This document shows, piece by piece, positions 8,121 through 16,762 of a DNA stretch of 64,000 nucleotides (positions are counted from its first letter, which is position 1; each line of letters starts with the position of its first letter). The translations under genes were made by a program, and so were the position numbers. Origin of the DNA: CBDFFW01 sp965246945 (GTDB lineage Bacteria > Pseudomonadota > Alphaproteobacteria > UBA11073); NCBI GenBank assembly GCA_965246945.1, contig CBDFFW010000001.1:1054001-1118000 (forward strand), read 5' to 3'. The notes beneath the pieces are model-generated. The model saw nothing but the letters and a program-made list of their open reading frames with translations. It did not search any database and was not told the origin of the DNA.

Positions 8121-9537
8121 CCTTACTGGATTTTACTGTTTTGGTATTCCCATAAATTTGCTGCAGCCAGCTGAATACCGTTCGCAAGCCTAAGGCCTCA
8201 CCGCCATCGGGGCGGCCTGGGCGGCGGGTGGCGTTCCAGGCATAGGTATCGATATGCACCCAGCGGCGATGCGGGCTGACGAAATGCTGCATGAATAAGG
8301 CGGCGTAAATCGCACCTGCAAACGCATCCCGGCCGGTATTGTTAAGATCGGCCACAGGGCTTTTTAAATCATCGCGGTAACCTTGCCATAAGGGCAGGGG
8401 CCACACAGGATCGCAAATCGCTAAGCCCGTTTCAATAAGGCTGCGCACATCTTCGCCATGCGTGACAAAAATCGCGGGCAAATCGGGCCCCAGGGCCGTG
8501 CGCGCGGCGCCGGTCAGCGTGGCATAATCGATAATTATTTCGGGGTTTTCACTATCGGCTTCGCATAACGCATCGGCCAAGACCACGCGCCCTTCGGCAT
8601 CGGTATTGCCGATTTCAACGGTGAGGCCTTTGCGCGTGTTGATGATATCGCCAGGGCGAAAGGCATTACCAGCGATGGAATTTTCAACGGCCGGGATTAG
8701 CACGCGCAAGCGAATGGGCAGTTGCGCATCAATAATCAATTTGGCGAGACCCAACACATGGGCTGCGCCGCCCATGTCTTTTTTCATAATGCGCATGCCG
8801 CTGCTGGGTTTGATATCCAAGCCGCCGGTGTCAAAAGTCACCCCTTTGCCGCAAAGCGTTACTTTCGGTGCTTTCGGATTGCCCCAATGCAAATCGATTA
8901 AGCAGGGCGGGCTGGTACTGGCTTGGCCCACGGCATAAATCGCCGGATAGCTTTGGGTCAGCAGATTATTACCGCTGATCAACCGGCAGGTCATGCCCCA
9001 GCTTTTGGCCAATGTGCGGCTGATATCGGCCAGTTCTTGCGGACCTAAATCATTGGCCGGAATATTGACCAAATCACGCACCAGATAGGTTGCATCGATT
9101 TGGGATTTGGTGGCATCGGCCTGAAAGCCTTTCGGTAATTTCAATTGCGGTTGCGGAATTTCATCGCCTGATTTTTTATATTGATTAAAGCGGTAAAAAT
9201 GCAGACCCCAGGCCAGGGCCAGTTTGTTAATAAAATCATCTTTCAATGAAGTTTCTAAATGATACTTGCCAATGGGCAGCATGGCGACCAACTGGGCTAG
9301 GCTGGCTAAATCCTCACGTTCATAACCGGCCACCACCCCCGCCCATTCACCCTTGGCACCGGATAATTTGGCAGCATGCGCATGATGGGCGTTGAAATTT
9401 TGGGAGGTTAACCAATTTTGCGTAGTGGCTGGTTGGTTTTTAAGCCAGGCTGGGTAATCCGCCGGTTTAACTAGGTGCAAGGCGATGGTTTGTTTGGCGG
9501 TAGATGGCAGAAACTGAAACCGTTGATAGTTGAGCAT
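8095..9537 (-). CDS. Leucyl aminopeptidase (M17 family cytosol aminopeptidase)
   Basis: Zinc/manganese aminopeptidase that trims N-terminal residues from peptides in the cytosol. The 480-residue protein has the M17 catalytic domain with GKGVTFDTGGLDIKP (first metal Lys and Asp), MKKDMGGAAHVLG (second Lys and Asp), the signature NTDAEGRVVLADAL and LTGAARTALG. The N-terminal 150 residues are poorly conserved, which is usual for this group. It matches PepA/PepB-type enzymes; I do not choose between those names. It overlaps the convergent hypothetical gene by 26 bp at the 3' end. Confidence 0.94.
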   Translation of the reverse strand: MLNYQRFQFLPSTAKQTIALHLVKPADYPAWLKNQPATTQNWLTSQNFNAHHAHAAKLSGAKGEWAGVVAGYEREDLASLAQLVAMLPIGKYHLETSLKDDFINKLALAWGLHFYRFNQYKKSGDEIPQPQLKLPKGFQADATKSQIDATYLVRDLVNIPANDLGPQELADISRTLAKSWGMTCRLISGNNLLTQSYPAIYAVGQASTSPPCLIDLHWGNPKAPKVTLCGKGVTFDTGGLDIKPSSGMRIMKKDMGGAAHVLGLAKLIIDAQLPIRLRVLIPAVENSIAGNAFRPGDIINTRKGLTVEIGNTDAEGRVVLADALCEADSENPEIIIDYATLTGAARTALGPDLPAIFVTHGEDVRSLIETGLAICDPVWPLPLWQGYRDDLKSPVADLNNTGRDAFAGAIYAALFMQHFVSPHRRWVHIDTYAWNATRRPGRPDGGEALGLRTVFSWLQQIYGNTKTVKSSKAKGYLPKV

Positions 9538-9621
9538 TATTTTAGACTAACTGAATCGTTCGCCCAACCAAACAGAAAGAATGCAATTGGCGTTGTTTTT
9601 TAAACGCATTAAGGTGATGGC

Positions 9622-10587
9622 ATGAATCAATGGGATCCAAACCCGCCAACTGGGCCAAGTAGCCCATTTATTCCACCAGCGGTTAACTTGCCCATTTGGC
9701 AATTAATCAAGCAAGCTTATGCGCTGATCTGGCAGGAACGCAGCAATATTCCGCAAGTGTTGGGCCTGATTATGTTGGCTGAATTTCTGTGTTACCAATT
9801 CGGCCATTGGCTGAATAACCCCATTGTGACATTGATATTGTCACTGTTCGCGATGGCGTTCCTGCATGTTATTTTCCAGGTGCGGTGGTTTCGTTTTGTG
9901 CTGCTGGGCAAAATTCCACACAATATGTTTGGCGAATGGCGTGCGCGTGAATGGGAAATGGTTCGTTATGGCATGGCCATTGGTTTAATCGTTATCGGGT
10001 TTGGCAGTTTAATTGGCCTACCCATTTTTTTCGCAGTGCTTTTTTTGTTCTTTGGCGCATTGACGACCGCCGTAAAATTCTTGATTGCGTTTGCCGCATT
10101 TGCGGTGGTGACCGCCATTGGCTTGTATCTGGGTTCACTTTATACTTTAATTTATCCGCATGTGGCTATTCGTCAGCCTGATAGCGAGCGGCCGCTTATG
10201 AAATGGGCGCGCAAAACGATGCAGCCGCAAATCTGGCATTATATTTTTGCCCATGGCTTTGGCATTGCACTGCTGGTCATCCCATTTATGATTTTATTGA
10301 GTATCGCCGTGTTTCTAGGTGTGGTTGCCTTGCCATTTGCCGGCGCTTCGCCAGCATCGGTGGCGGCACAATGGACTACCTCGGGTGCAATTGCTATTTT
10401 GGAAATTGCGATAGCGCTGGTGATGTATGTGATTATTTGGCTGTTCCAGGCCAATTTGATGGCTTTGGCTTATTATCATTTGGTGACAGCTAATGGCAGT
10501 ACGGTTGATGGCGAACCAGCCACTGCGCTAACCCCCATTCAGCGATTGGTAACAAAAAGCCAACGAATGGATAGTTTAGTGAATTAA
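9622..10587 (+). CDS. Multi-pass membrane protein of unknown function
   Basis: 321 residues with about six hydrophobic segments, including LGLIMLAEFLCYQFGHWL, GMAIGLIVIGFGSLIGLPIF, FLIAFAAFAVVTAIGLYLG, GFGIALLVIPFMILLSIAVF and IAIALVMYVIIWLFQANLMA. The first 35 residues are Pro-rich and cytosolic by charge. The pattern resembles general alphaproteobacterial inner-membrane hypothetical proteins, but I recognise no transporter or enzyme motif. An AAGGTGATGG element lies just before the ATG. It precedes the sdh genes by 48 bp on the same strand and may share their transcript. Confidence 0.7.
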   Translation: MNQWDPNPPTGPSSPFIPPAVNLPIWQLIKQAYALIWQERSNIPQVLGLIMLAEFLCYQFGHWLNNPIVTLILSLFAMAFLHVIFQVRWFRFVLLGKIPHNMFGEWRAREWEMVRYGMAIGLIVIGFGSLIGLPIFFAVLFLFFGALTTAVKFLIAFAAFAVVTAIGLYLGSLYTLIYPHVAIRQPDSERPLMKWARKTMQPQIWHYIFAHGFGIALLVIPFMILLSIAVFLGVVALPFAGASPASVAAQWTTSGAIAILEIAIALVMYVIIWLFQANLMALAYYHLVTANGSTVDGEPATALTPIQRLVTKSQRMDSLVN

Positions 10588-10635
10588 ATATCCTTTCTCT
10601 TTGATCTTTGCGGCCAATTTAGCTAATTAGGAGTC

Positions 10636-11115
10636 GTGACTGAAGCTGCTTCTAATCAAACCGCAGGGATCAAGCGTCCGCTTTCCCCGCATTTACAGGT
10701 TTACCGTTGGCAATGGTCCAATACCTTGTCGATTTTGCATCGGGCTACGGGCTGTGCTTTGGCGGTTGGGTTATTGGTGTTAACTGTGTGGCTGGTGATG
10801 GCGGCCATGGGGCCAGCATCTTATACGGATTTTCAAAATTTCGCCGCGCAGCCGCTTAGCATTTTTTGCCTGGTCGGTTGGGGTTGGTGTCTTAGCTACC
10901 ATTTGTTAAATGGTATTCGCCATTTGTTTTGGGATGCCGGTGCGGGTTATGAAATTAAAAATGCGGCGGCCAGTGGGTGGTCGGTGGTTTTTGGGTCATT
11001 TGTCTTAACCGGTTTAATGTTGGCAGGTGCATATTATCAATACCAAATGGCACCTAAGCAGGTGAGTTATCAAAATGATACTGCACCTGTTGAACCCATG
11101 GGCGTGGAGGAATAA
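10636..11115 (+). CDS. sdhC: Succinate dehydrogenase cytochrome b556 subunit
   Basis: Membrane anchor of complex II that, with SdhD, holds heme b and the ubiquinone site. Diagnostic features: RPLSPHLQVYRWQW at the N-terminus, SILHRATGCAL and the heme-ligand region LSYHLLNGIRHLFWD, with three transmembrane segments. The start is GTG at 10636; an AGGAG lies only 2 bases upstream, which is closer than usual. The C-terminus has an acidic 20-residue tail beyond the last membrane segment. sdhD follows after 2 bp, so the pair is cotranscribed. Confidence 0.96.
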   Translation: MTEAASNQTAGIKRPLSPHLQVYRWQWSNTLSILHRATGCALAVGLLVLTVWLVMAAMGPASYTDFQNFAAQPLSIFCLVGWGWCLSYHLLNGIRHLFWDAGAGYEIKNAAASGWSVVFGSFVLTGLMLAGAYYQYQMAPKQVSYQNDTAPVEPMGVEE

Positions 11116-11117
11116 TC

Positions 11118-11504
11118 ATGAAAACCGGTTCCCGCTTACAATCATCCCTTGGCCGTGTCCGTGGTTTAGGTAGTGCCAAATCTGGCGTACACCATTGGTG
11201 GGTGCAGCGTTTAACTGCCATCGCTTTATTGCCGCTAAGCACTTGGTTAGTCAGTGCCATGATCATGCTAATCGGCCAACCTTATGACGTGTTTAAGTTG
11301 TGGATCAGCACGCCCTGGTCGGCGGTGTTGCTGCTAGCGACCGTTTTTTTAATTTATTATCACACCTATTTGGGTTTGCAGGTAGTGCTGGAAGATTATT
11401 TAACCGGCCCGCGCTATTGGATTGTTTCGCTGGTGATTAAGGGCACCATTATGCTGTGCGGCGCACTCTCCCTTTTCTCTATTCTTAAAATTGCTCTAAC
11501 TTAA
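11118..11504 (+). CDS. sdhD: Succinate dehydrogenase hydrophobic membrane anchor subunit
   Basis: Second membrane subunit of complex II. The 128-residue product opens with the typical basic segment leading to GSAKSGVHHWWVQRLTA and ends with three transmembrane helices, with YYHTYLGLQVVLEDYL giving the heme-side His and the conserved ED pair. It starts 2 bp after sdhC, with GGAGG overlapping the sdhC stop region. Normally sdhA follows directly; here 573 bp intervene, occupied by a degenerate gene on the opposite strand whose stop lies 2 bp from this one. Confidence 0.96.
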   Translation: MKTGSRLQSSLGRVRGLGSAKSGVHHWWVQRLTAIALLPLSTWLVSAMIMLIGQPYDVFKLWISTPWSAVLLLATVFLIYYHTYLGLQVVLEDYLTGPRYWIVSLVIKGTIMLCGALSLFSILKIALT

Positions 11505-11506
11505 CC

Positions 11507-11959
11507 TTAACCACCAATTTCAGGTGTTATAGTTTTGGGTGTTTTGGTAGTTTGCGTTGCGCGCGCCAAAGCTTGGGCAACATTATTTCTATTATCTTCA
11601 TTGGAGGCAACAATCACTTTTTGACCAGTTTTAGCAGCTTCTAAAACATTCTCTTCAATTCGCCAGCAAGCGTTGTTATTTATAACATTATAAGTTGCTG
11701 GTGTTGAAATGGTTGCTAACCCTAAAAAATGGGTGATCGCTATAAATTTTAATCCTTTATTTCGATTTCCTAACCAGTCACCTATATCTCGATAATTATA
11801 TTCAGCTCCAGAAAAAGGATCTAAACTTTTTTGAAAATAACCTTCGCGCGACTCTCTTACTAAACCTACCAGCTAAGCAGCAATTTCATCTTTGTCAGAC
11901 TTTTCCGTAAAAGTACAACCATCAACATATTTTATTAATTCATTAATTTTAGAAGTCAT
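11507..11959 (-). pseudogene. Hypothetical gene interrupted by an in-frame amber codon, lying antisense inside the sdh block
   Basis: On the minus strand an ATG at 11959 opens MTSKINELIKYVDG..., reaches TAG at codon 29 (about 11873-11875), and the same frame then continues without any stop for a further 121 codons to TAA at 11507. The downstream part reads like real protein (for example YNYRDIGDWLGNRNKGLKF and RIEENVLEAAKTGQKVIVAS), so the TAG looks like a recent nonsense change or a readthrough codon. The whole frame would encode about 150 residues. I recognise no family. The 573 bp between sdhD and sdhA hold nothing else apart from the sdhA leader. Composition is AT-rich compared with sdh. 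Confidence 0.65.
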
Positions 11960-12077
11960 TTATATGCCTTTGGTTAATTAAGCTCAATTTTTACATGTAA
12001 CTATTATTATATCAAAATAAATTTCAAGCAATTCCTTTCTTGCTGTCTAAGCGACGCGCCGTTAATTAAGAGATAAT

Positions 12078-13868
12078 ATGGTTGTCGCATATCCCCTTAC
12101 TTTTCACGAATATGATGTCGTTGTGGTCGGCGCTGGCGGGGCCGGTTTGCGGGCAACATTTGGGATGGCCGAAAAAGGCTTGCGCACCGCGTGTTTAACC
12201 AAGGTTTTTCCGACCCGCTCGCATACGGTAGCCGCACAGGGCGGCATTTCTGCGGCGCTCGGCAATATGGGTGAAGATGATTGGCGCTTTCATATGTATG
12301 ATACCGTCAAAGGGTCAGACTGGCTCGGCGACCAAGACGCAATTGAATATATGTGCCGCGAGGCCATTCCGGCGATTATCGAATTGGAACATTACGGCGT
12401 GCCGTTTTCACGCACGGAAGATGGCAAAATTTACCAGCGCGCTTTCGGCGGGATGACCACGCATTATGGGCAGGGCACTGCTAAGCGCACCTGTGCGGCC
12501 GCCGACCGCACCGGCCATGCGATGCTGCACACGCTGTATCAACAATCGCTCAAACACAAAGCCGAATTTTTTGTGGAATATTTCGCGCTTGATTTAATTA
12601 TGGATGAGGAGGGTGCTTGTAAAGGTGTCCTTGCTTTGAATTTGGATGATGGCAGTTTACACGTTTTCCGCTCGCATCAAGTGGTGCTTGCTACTGGTGG
12701 TTATGGACGGGCTTATTTTTCCTGCACTTCGGCGCATACTTGTACGGGCGATGGCGGCGGTATGGTTGTGCGCGCTGGATTGCCATTGCAGGATATGGAA
12801 TTCGTGCAATTTCATCCAACCGGTATTTATGGCGCTGGCTGTTTGATTACCGAAGGCGTGCGTGGGGAAGGTGGTTATCTGACCAATTCTGAGGGCGAAC
12901 GGTTTATGGAACGTTATGCGCCATCGGCCAAAGATTTAGCCTCACGCGATGTGGTTTCCCGTGCGATGACGATTGAAATTCGCGAAGGGCGCGGTGTCGG
13001 CCCGCAGAAAGACCACATCTTTTTAAACTTACACCATTTGGATCCCGCCATTATTCACGAGCGTTTGCCAGGCATTGCGGAAAGTGCGCGGGTCTTTGCT
13101 GGTGTGGATGTGACCAAGGAGCCGATTCCAGTGCTGCCAACCGTGCATTATAATATGGGCGGAATTCCGACCAATGTGCATACGGAAGTATTAAACCCCA
13201 CGGCGGAAAATCCCCACCGGATAGTGCCAGGTTTGATGGCCATCGGCGAAGCGGCGTGTGTATCCGTGCATGGCGCGAACCGTTTGGGTTCAAATTCACT
13301 TTTAGATTTAGTGGTGTTTGGCCGCGCGGCGGCAATCCAGGCTGCGAAAACTGTAACGCCAGGCGCTACTCATAAATCTTTGCCGGCCACAGCTTATGAT
13401 CATATTTTAGCACGTTTGGATAAAACGCGGAATGCGAATGGTCCGGTTAAAGTATCAGCCTTGCGCAATGATATGCAGCGCACCATGCAAAATAACTGTG
13501 CCGTTTTCCGCACAGGCGAGGTGTTGGAAAATGGTGTGCATGAAATTAATGCCATTTATGCCCGCCGGAACGACATCAAAATATCAGACCGTGGCTTAAT
13601 CTGGAATTCAGATTTGGTTGAAGCATTAGAATTGGATAATTTATTAGCCAATGCCGTCACCACCTTGCATGCCGCCGTTAACCGCCAGGAATCACGCGGT
13701 GCCCATGCGCGCGAAGATTTTAGCGAGCGGGACGATAAACAATGGTTAAAACACACCATTATTTGGCTGGATGAAGCAGGCCAAAGCCGAATCGATTACC
13801 GGCCGGTTATCCTGCATACGCTAACCAATGAGGTTGAGCCGGTGCCATTGAAGAAGCGGGTTTACTAG
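12078..13868 (+). CDS. sdhA: Succinate dehydrogenase flavoprotein subunit
   Basis: Catalytic subunit of complex II oxidising succinate to fumarate with covalently bound FAD. The Rossmann motif DVVVVGAGGAGLRA is at residues 13-26; PTRSHTVAAQGG carries the FAD-attachment His (about residue 49). Further signatures are FGGMTTHYGQGTAKRTC, FVQFHPTGIYGAG, TEGVRGEGGYLTN, PVLPTVHYNMGG and HGANRLGSNSLLDLVV. At 596 residues it is full length. An AAGAGA lies shortly before the ATG. No sdhB follows: the next gene encodes a secreted beta-rich protein, so the iron-sulfur subunit must be encoded elsewhere. Confidence 0.98.
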   Translation: MVVAYPLTFHEYDVVVVGAGGAGLRATFGMAEKGLRTACLTKVFPTRSHTVAAQGGISAALGNMGEDDWRFHMYDTVKGSDWLGDQDAIEYMCREAIPAIIELEHYGVPFSRTEDGKIYQRAFGGMTTHYGQGTAKRTCAAADRTGHAMLHTLYQQSLKHKAEFFVEYFALDLIMDEEGACKGVLALNLDDGSLHVFRSHQVVLATGGYGRAYFSCTSAHTCTGDGGGMVVRAGLPLQDMEFVQFHPTGIYGAGCLITEGVRGEGGYLTNSEGERFMERYAPSAKDLASRDVVSRAMTIEIREGRGVGPQKDHIFLNLHHLDPAIIHERLPGIAESARVFAGVDVTKEPIPVLPTVHYNMGGIPTNVHTEVLNPTAENPHRIVPGLMAIGEAACVSVHGANRLGSNSLLDLVVFGRAAAIQAAKTVTPGATHKSLPATAYDHILARLDKTRNANGPVKVSALRNDMQRTMQNNCAVFRTGEVLENGVHEINAIYARRNDIKISDRGLIWNSDLVEALELDNLLANAVTTLHAAVNRQESRGAHAREDFSERDDKQWLKHTIIWLDEAGQSRIDYRPVILHTLTNEVEPVPLKKRVY

Positions 13869-13958
13869 TAAACATTTGAAATCAATACTTATGAGAAGCA
13901 TACATATATTTGCAATTTGCTTCCTTGCATTTAAGCGAACGATATTTATAAGAGCCAA

Positions 13959-15191
13959 ATGTTCAAACGCACATTTGCGGCCATCGCTTTGGCTGCCACA
14001 GTTTTTCATGCATTACCTGCCAATGCGGGTGATCCATTTGATATCACCTTAACTGATACCACTTCGGGTGAGACGCGCAATTTTCATTTTAATAATGCTG
14101 AAGACGCGGTGAATACCTTTTCCAATACAAAATTGAGTCAATATCTCAGCACCTATAGCCCAACCCATGGGGTTACGGCTGCGGTAAGTTTACGGGGTTT
14201 GCCAGGCACTTTATCTTATGCGGCCGGTTCCAATACGCTGGTTTTAAATATTCCCAGCATCGGTCTCACCCAAAATTTCGTGGGCACTGGCGGGACGACA
14301 GCGGCCGCCCGTAATAATGCGCAAGACCAACTGGAAAATTTCTTTAAAGGGCAAAACGGCAGTGCGGTGCTGACCCAAATTTTAAGGGCACTGGCAGCCA
14401 AAACGCCGATCGATCCAGTGGCAGGTAACCCCAATAGCCAATTATCATTGATGGGTGACCGTGATTTTAAATTGGGTACCAATTATTTGGAAGGTTTTAA
14501 TTATAGCGCCAATAAAGATGATCGTAACCACTTTGAAACGGATGTCAGTGGCGGCCGGTTTAGCAATGATGTATCAGATCAAACCGTTATTACTGCCGCG
14601 CTGAACTATAACCGCCGTTTGACCGATTCAAACGTGTCCCTGATTTTTGATCTGCCGTTTACTTATTCAGATAGTGAAGGGGCAAGCAGTTATGCGGCCT
14701 CATTTGGGACAGGCGTGCGTGTGCCAATTATGCCAAACTGGGCGGTAACGCCATTGGTGCGGGTGGCCGGTGTTGGATCTGAAGATTTGGGCGCGGCAGC
14801 GGTTATTTATTCAGGGTCGGTGACTAGTGATTTCCGCGTGCCGTTGGATAACAACAATGATTTCCAGTTAGGGAATATGATTGGTTATTATAAAACCAAT
14901 GGTATTACCGTCGGCGATTACCATATTGATTACGATTTGGGCAATACCCGTTTGAAAAACGGCGTGGCCTTGGCCCACCGCTTTACGCCGGATAAAAATG
15001 CGTTAACGGGCCGGGTATTCTTTAACGATAGCCGTTTCTATGGTGATGATTTGTTTAATGATTATTACGAAGAAGTGGGCGTGTCTTTGTTGCAGCCATA
15101 TACAGTAAGGACGGGTCTAGAGCTAACCGGTTCTTATCTGTTTGCGGATAATTATAATGGTTGGCGCTTAAGCCTTGATTACAATTTCTGA
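13959..15191 (+). CDS. Secreted or outer-membrane beta-rich protein of unknown function
   Basis: 410 residues starting with a clear Sec signal peptide (MFKRTFAAIALAATVFHAL, cleavage probably after PANA-G). The mature N-terminal 160 residues are Ser/Thr/Asn-rich; the C-terminal 240 residues alternate polar and hydrophobic residues and finish ...NGWRLSLDYNF with a terminal Phe, the hallmark of outer-membrane beta-barrels recognised by BAM. A two-domain design (periplasmic or surface domain plus barrel) is likely, function unknown. It is followed at once by an intrinsic terminator and lies 90 bp after sdhA, in the place sdhB usually holds. Confidence 0.7.
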   Translation: MFKRTFAAIALAATVFHALPANAGDPFDITLTDTTSGETRNFHFNNAEDAVNTFSNTKLSQYLSTYSPTHGVTAAVSLRGLPGTLSYAAGSNTLVLNIPSIGLTQNFVGTGGTTAAARNNAQDQLENFFKGQNGSAVLTQILRALAAKTPIDPVAGNPNSQLSLMGDRDFKLGTNYLEGFNYSANKDDRNHFETDVSGGRFSNDVSDQTVITAALNYNRRLTDSNVSLIFDLPFTYSDSEGASSYAASFGTGVRVPIMPNWAVTPLVRVAGVGSEDLGAAAVIYSGSVTSDFRVPLDNNNDFQLGNMIGYYKTNGITVGDYHIDYDLGNTRLKNGVALAHRFTPDKNALTGRVFFNDSRFYGDDLFNDYYEEVGVSLLQPYTVRTGLELTGSYLFADNYNGWRLSLDYNF

Positions 15192-15192
15192 T

Positions 15193-15218
15193 AAAAGCGG
15201 GCAATAGCCCGCTTTTTT
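15193..15218 (+). terminator. Intrinsic terminator
   Basis: A hairpin with stem AAGCGGGC / GCCCGCTT and loop AATA, followed by a run of T, directly after the stop codon of the secreted-protein gene. Its distal end touches the stop codon of the convergent glycosyltransferase gene. Confidence 0.85.
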
Positions 15219-16338
15219 ATTGGGTAATGCGGGTATAAAATTCGCCAATTTCACGGGCCACTTGCTCAGCTGAAAATGTATTCGCGACAAATGCCCGAGA
15301 TTGTTGACCCATTGCGGTGAGTATTTCGAGAGGCGTTGTAATCATCGTTTTAAGAGCGGCGATTAATTGCGCATGATTATCTAACCCCACGCGCCAACCT
15401 GTTTGGCCAGGTTGCACCACATCGCGGCAACCAGGGGCATCGGTGGTCAACACTGGCCGGCTGCAACTGGCAGCTTCCAGCAAACTTTTCGGCACGCCTT
15501 CACTGCGCGAAAGCAACACAGCAATATGCGCGCGCTGCCAAACCTGCCGCACATCACTAATTTTGCCCAGCCATTCAACACCTGGTAGTTTGGCCCAGGT
15601 TTGTAATTCAGCATCGGTGATGCTACTGGGGTTAGCAGGATCACTTTCGCCAGCTAGTATTAAATTTATATCGTGACCTTGTTCGCGGAGAATTTGTTGG
15701 GCTGCCACCATTAAATGCGCACCTTTATGCCGCAGCATGCGGCCCGTATAGCCTAAAGTTAAGGGACCATTTGGCATTGGCAAAGCCGCGAAGTAATCGA
15801 GTTCAACGCCGGAGCCGCGAATAAGTGTCGCCGCGCCACGCTTTATCACACCGCGTTTTTCTAATTCGTGTTGATCGTCTTTATTTTGCAGCAACACATA
15901 TGCGCCGTTTTGGCAGCAAAATAGTTTAAGGATAGGCACTAATGCCAAGCGAATGGTTTGCGCTTGCCAGCTATGGCCAAAGGCATAACCCAAACCCACA
16001 AATGCATAAATGATATGGGGAATTTTAACAACTTGACGGGCCAACCCGCCCAGCATAATCGGTTTCAGGCCAACACAATGCAGGAGTATTGGTTCAATTT
16101 GCTGCACGAGTTGAATGAGTTGAGCGACCTCAGCACCCAAAGCAATCGGGCCAATTTTACACCGTTCCCAGTGCATGGGGTGCATATGAAATCCTTGGGC
16201 GCGAATGGCATCACCATGTTGATCCACCTTGCAGGCCACATGCACTTCAAACCCAGCCGCGCGGGCAGCCTTGGCCATCGGCAAGCGATGGGACATAAAC
16301 GACCAATCTTCGGCCACCACAAACAGCAAACGGCGCAT
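15217..16338 (-). CDS. Glycosyltransferase family 4 (GT-B fold)
   Basis: 373 residues with the GT4 architecture: an N-terminal acceptor domain (KAARAAGFEVHVAC, HCVGLKPIMLGGLA) and a C-terminal nucleotide-sugar domain with LTLGYTGRMLRHKGAHLMV, LILAGESD, VEWLGKISDVRQVWQRA, LSRSEGVPKSLLEAASCSRP and TDAPGCRDVV. The E-x7-E-like region SEGVPKSLLEAA is the usual sugar-nucleotide binding site. Probably acts in envelope polysaccharide or lipopolysaccharide assembly, given lpxB next to it, but the sugar and acceptor cannot be read from sequence. It is the only gene here of a surface-polysaccharide type. Confidence 0.88.
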   Translation of the reverse strand: MRRLLFVVAEDWSFMSHRLPMAKAARAAGFEVHVACKVDQHGDAIRAQGFHMHPMHWERCKIGPIALGAEVAQLIQLVQQIEPILLHCVGLKPIMLGGLARQVVKIPHIIYAFVGLGYAFGHSWQAQTIRLALVPILKLFCCQNGAYVLLQNKDDQHELEKRGVIKRGAATLIRGSGVELDYFAALPMPNGPLTLGYTGRMLRHKGAHLMVAAQQILREQGHDINLILAGESDPANPSSITDAELQTWAKLPGVEWLGKISDVRQVWQRAHIAVLLSRSEGVPKSLLEAASCSRPVLTTDAPGCRDVVQPGQTGWRVGLDNHAQLIAALKTMITTPLEILTAMGQQSRAFVANTFSAEQVAREIGEFYTRITQ

Positions 16339-16397
16339 GGCATAACTATGCCAAGCCTGCGGCCAAGCTGCAAATTTAGTTATTAAGAATAAATTCC

Positions 16398-16426
16398 TTT
16401 ACAATTATCATGCGTTTTGTTATATA
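16398..16426 (+). promoter_or_regulatory. Candidate sigma70-type promoter for a structured RNA
   Basis: TTTACA (16398-16403) matches the -35 box in five of six positions and TATATA (16421-16426) matches the -10 box in four, with the ideal 17-base spacer. Transcription would begin near 16433, immediately before the closing stem of the structured region described next. No ORF follows that would need this promoter. Confidence 0.4.
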
Positions 16427-16432
16427 GACCAA

Positions 16433-16560
16433 GCGTGCAAACCGAAGACGCGGGTGCGTAGCGATGCTAGCTATGTTGCGCTTAATAACCTGCCGAGGGA
16501 TGACGCCCATCTGGCCCACACCGCCAGATGCACGCGCGCGTGAAATGTCTTCGCTCGTTT
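16433..16560 (+). ncRNA. Candidate structured small RNA
   Basis: The 424 bp between the glycosyltransferase and lpxB holds no ORF. Downstream of the promoter-like boxes the sequence folds into one closed unit: AAAC-CGAAGAC (16439-16449) pairs with GTCTTCG-CTC-GTTT (16547-16560) with a three-base bulge, and inside lies a strong hairpin CATCTGGC / GCCAGATG around 16508-16530 plus a weaker GCGTAGCG / TTGCGC hairpin. It lacks the GGAAG tetraloop region of SRP RNA, the RNase P core and a tmRNA tag frame. A long closing stem with internal hairpins would suit a 6S-like RNA, but I cannot identify the family. Confidence 0.35.
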
Positions 16561-16652
16561 AAAGCGGTAACAGTGTTTCTTTTAACTTAAACAAATCCTG
16601 CTAAATTCTGCTTTTACAGCAATCATCGCCATGGCGATGTTAATATTACACA

Positions 16653-16758
16653 ACCTCATCTTGAGGAGCGCCATTGGCGCGTATCGAAGGATGTTTAATG
16701 AAGCCATATCGTTTAAGCAGCCTTCGATACGCAGCAAAACTGCTACTCAGGATGAGGT
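16653..16758. repeat. Palindromic repeat, family A copy 1
   Basis: About 106 bp, outer arms ACCTCATC...GATGAGGT with inner arms TATCGAAGGATG / CCTTCGATACG. It occupies the gap before the lpxB stop codon. Arms are slightly decayed (TTGAGGAGC versus GCTACTCAG). Same family as the copies at 36.1, 37.0, 44.9, 46.6 and 47.4 kb. Confidence 0.9.
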
Positions 16759-16762
16759 TTGG

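Noticed and set aside
15958..16386. 142-codon plus-strand ORF opposite the glycosyltransferase
   Set aside because: The minus strand carries clear GT4 motifs over the same bases; the plus ORF has no recognisable pattern.
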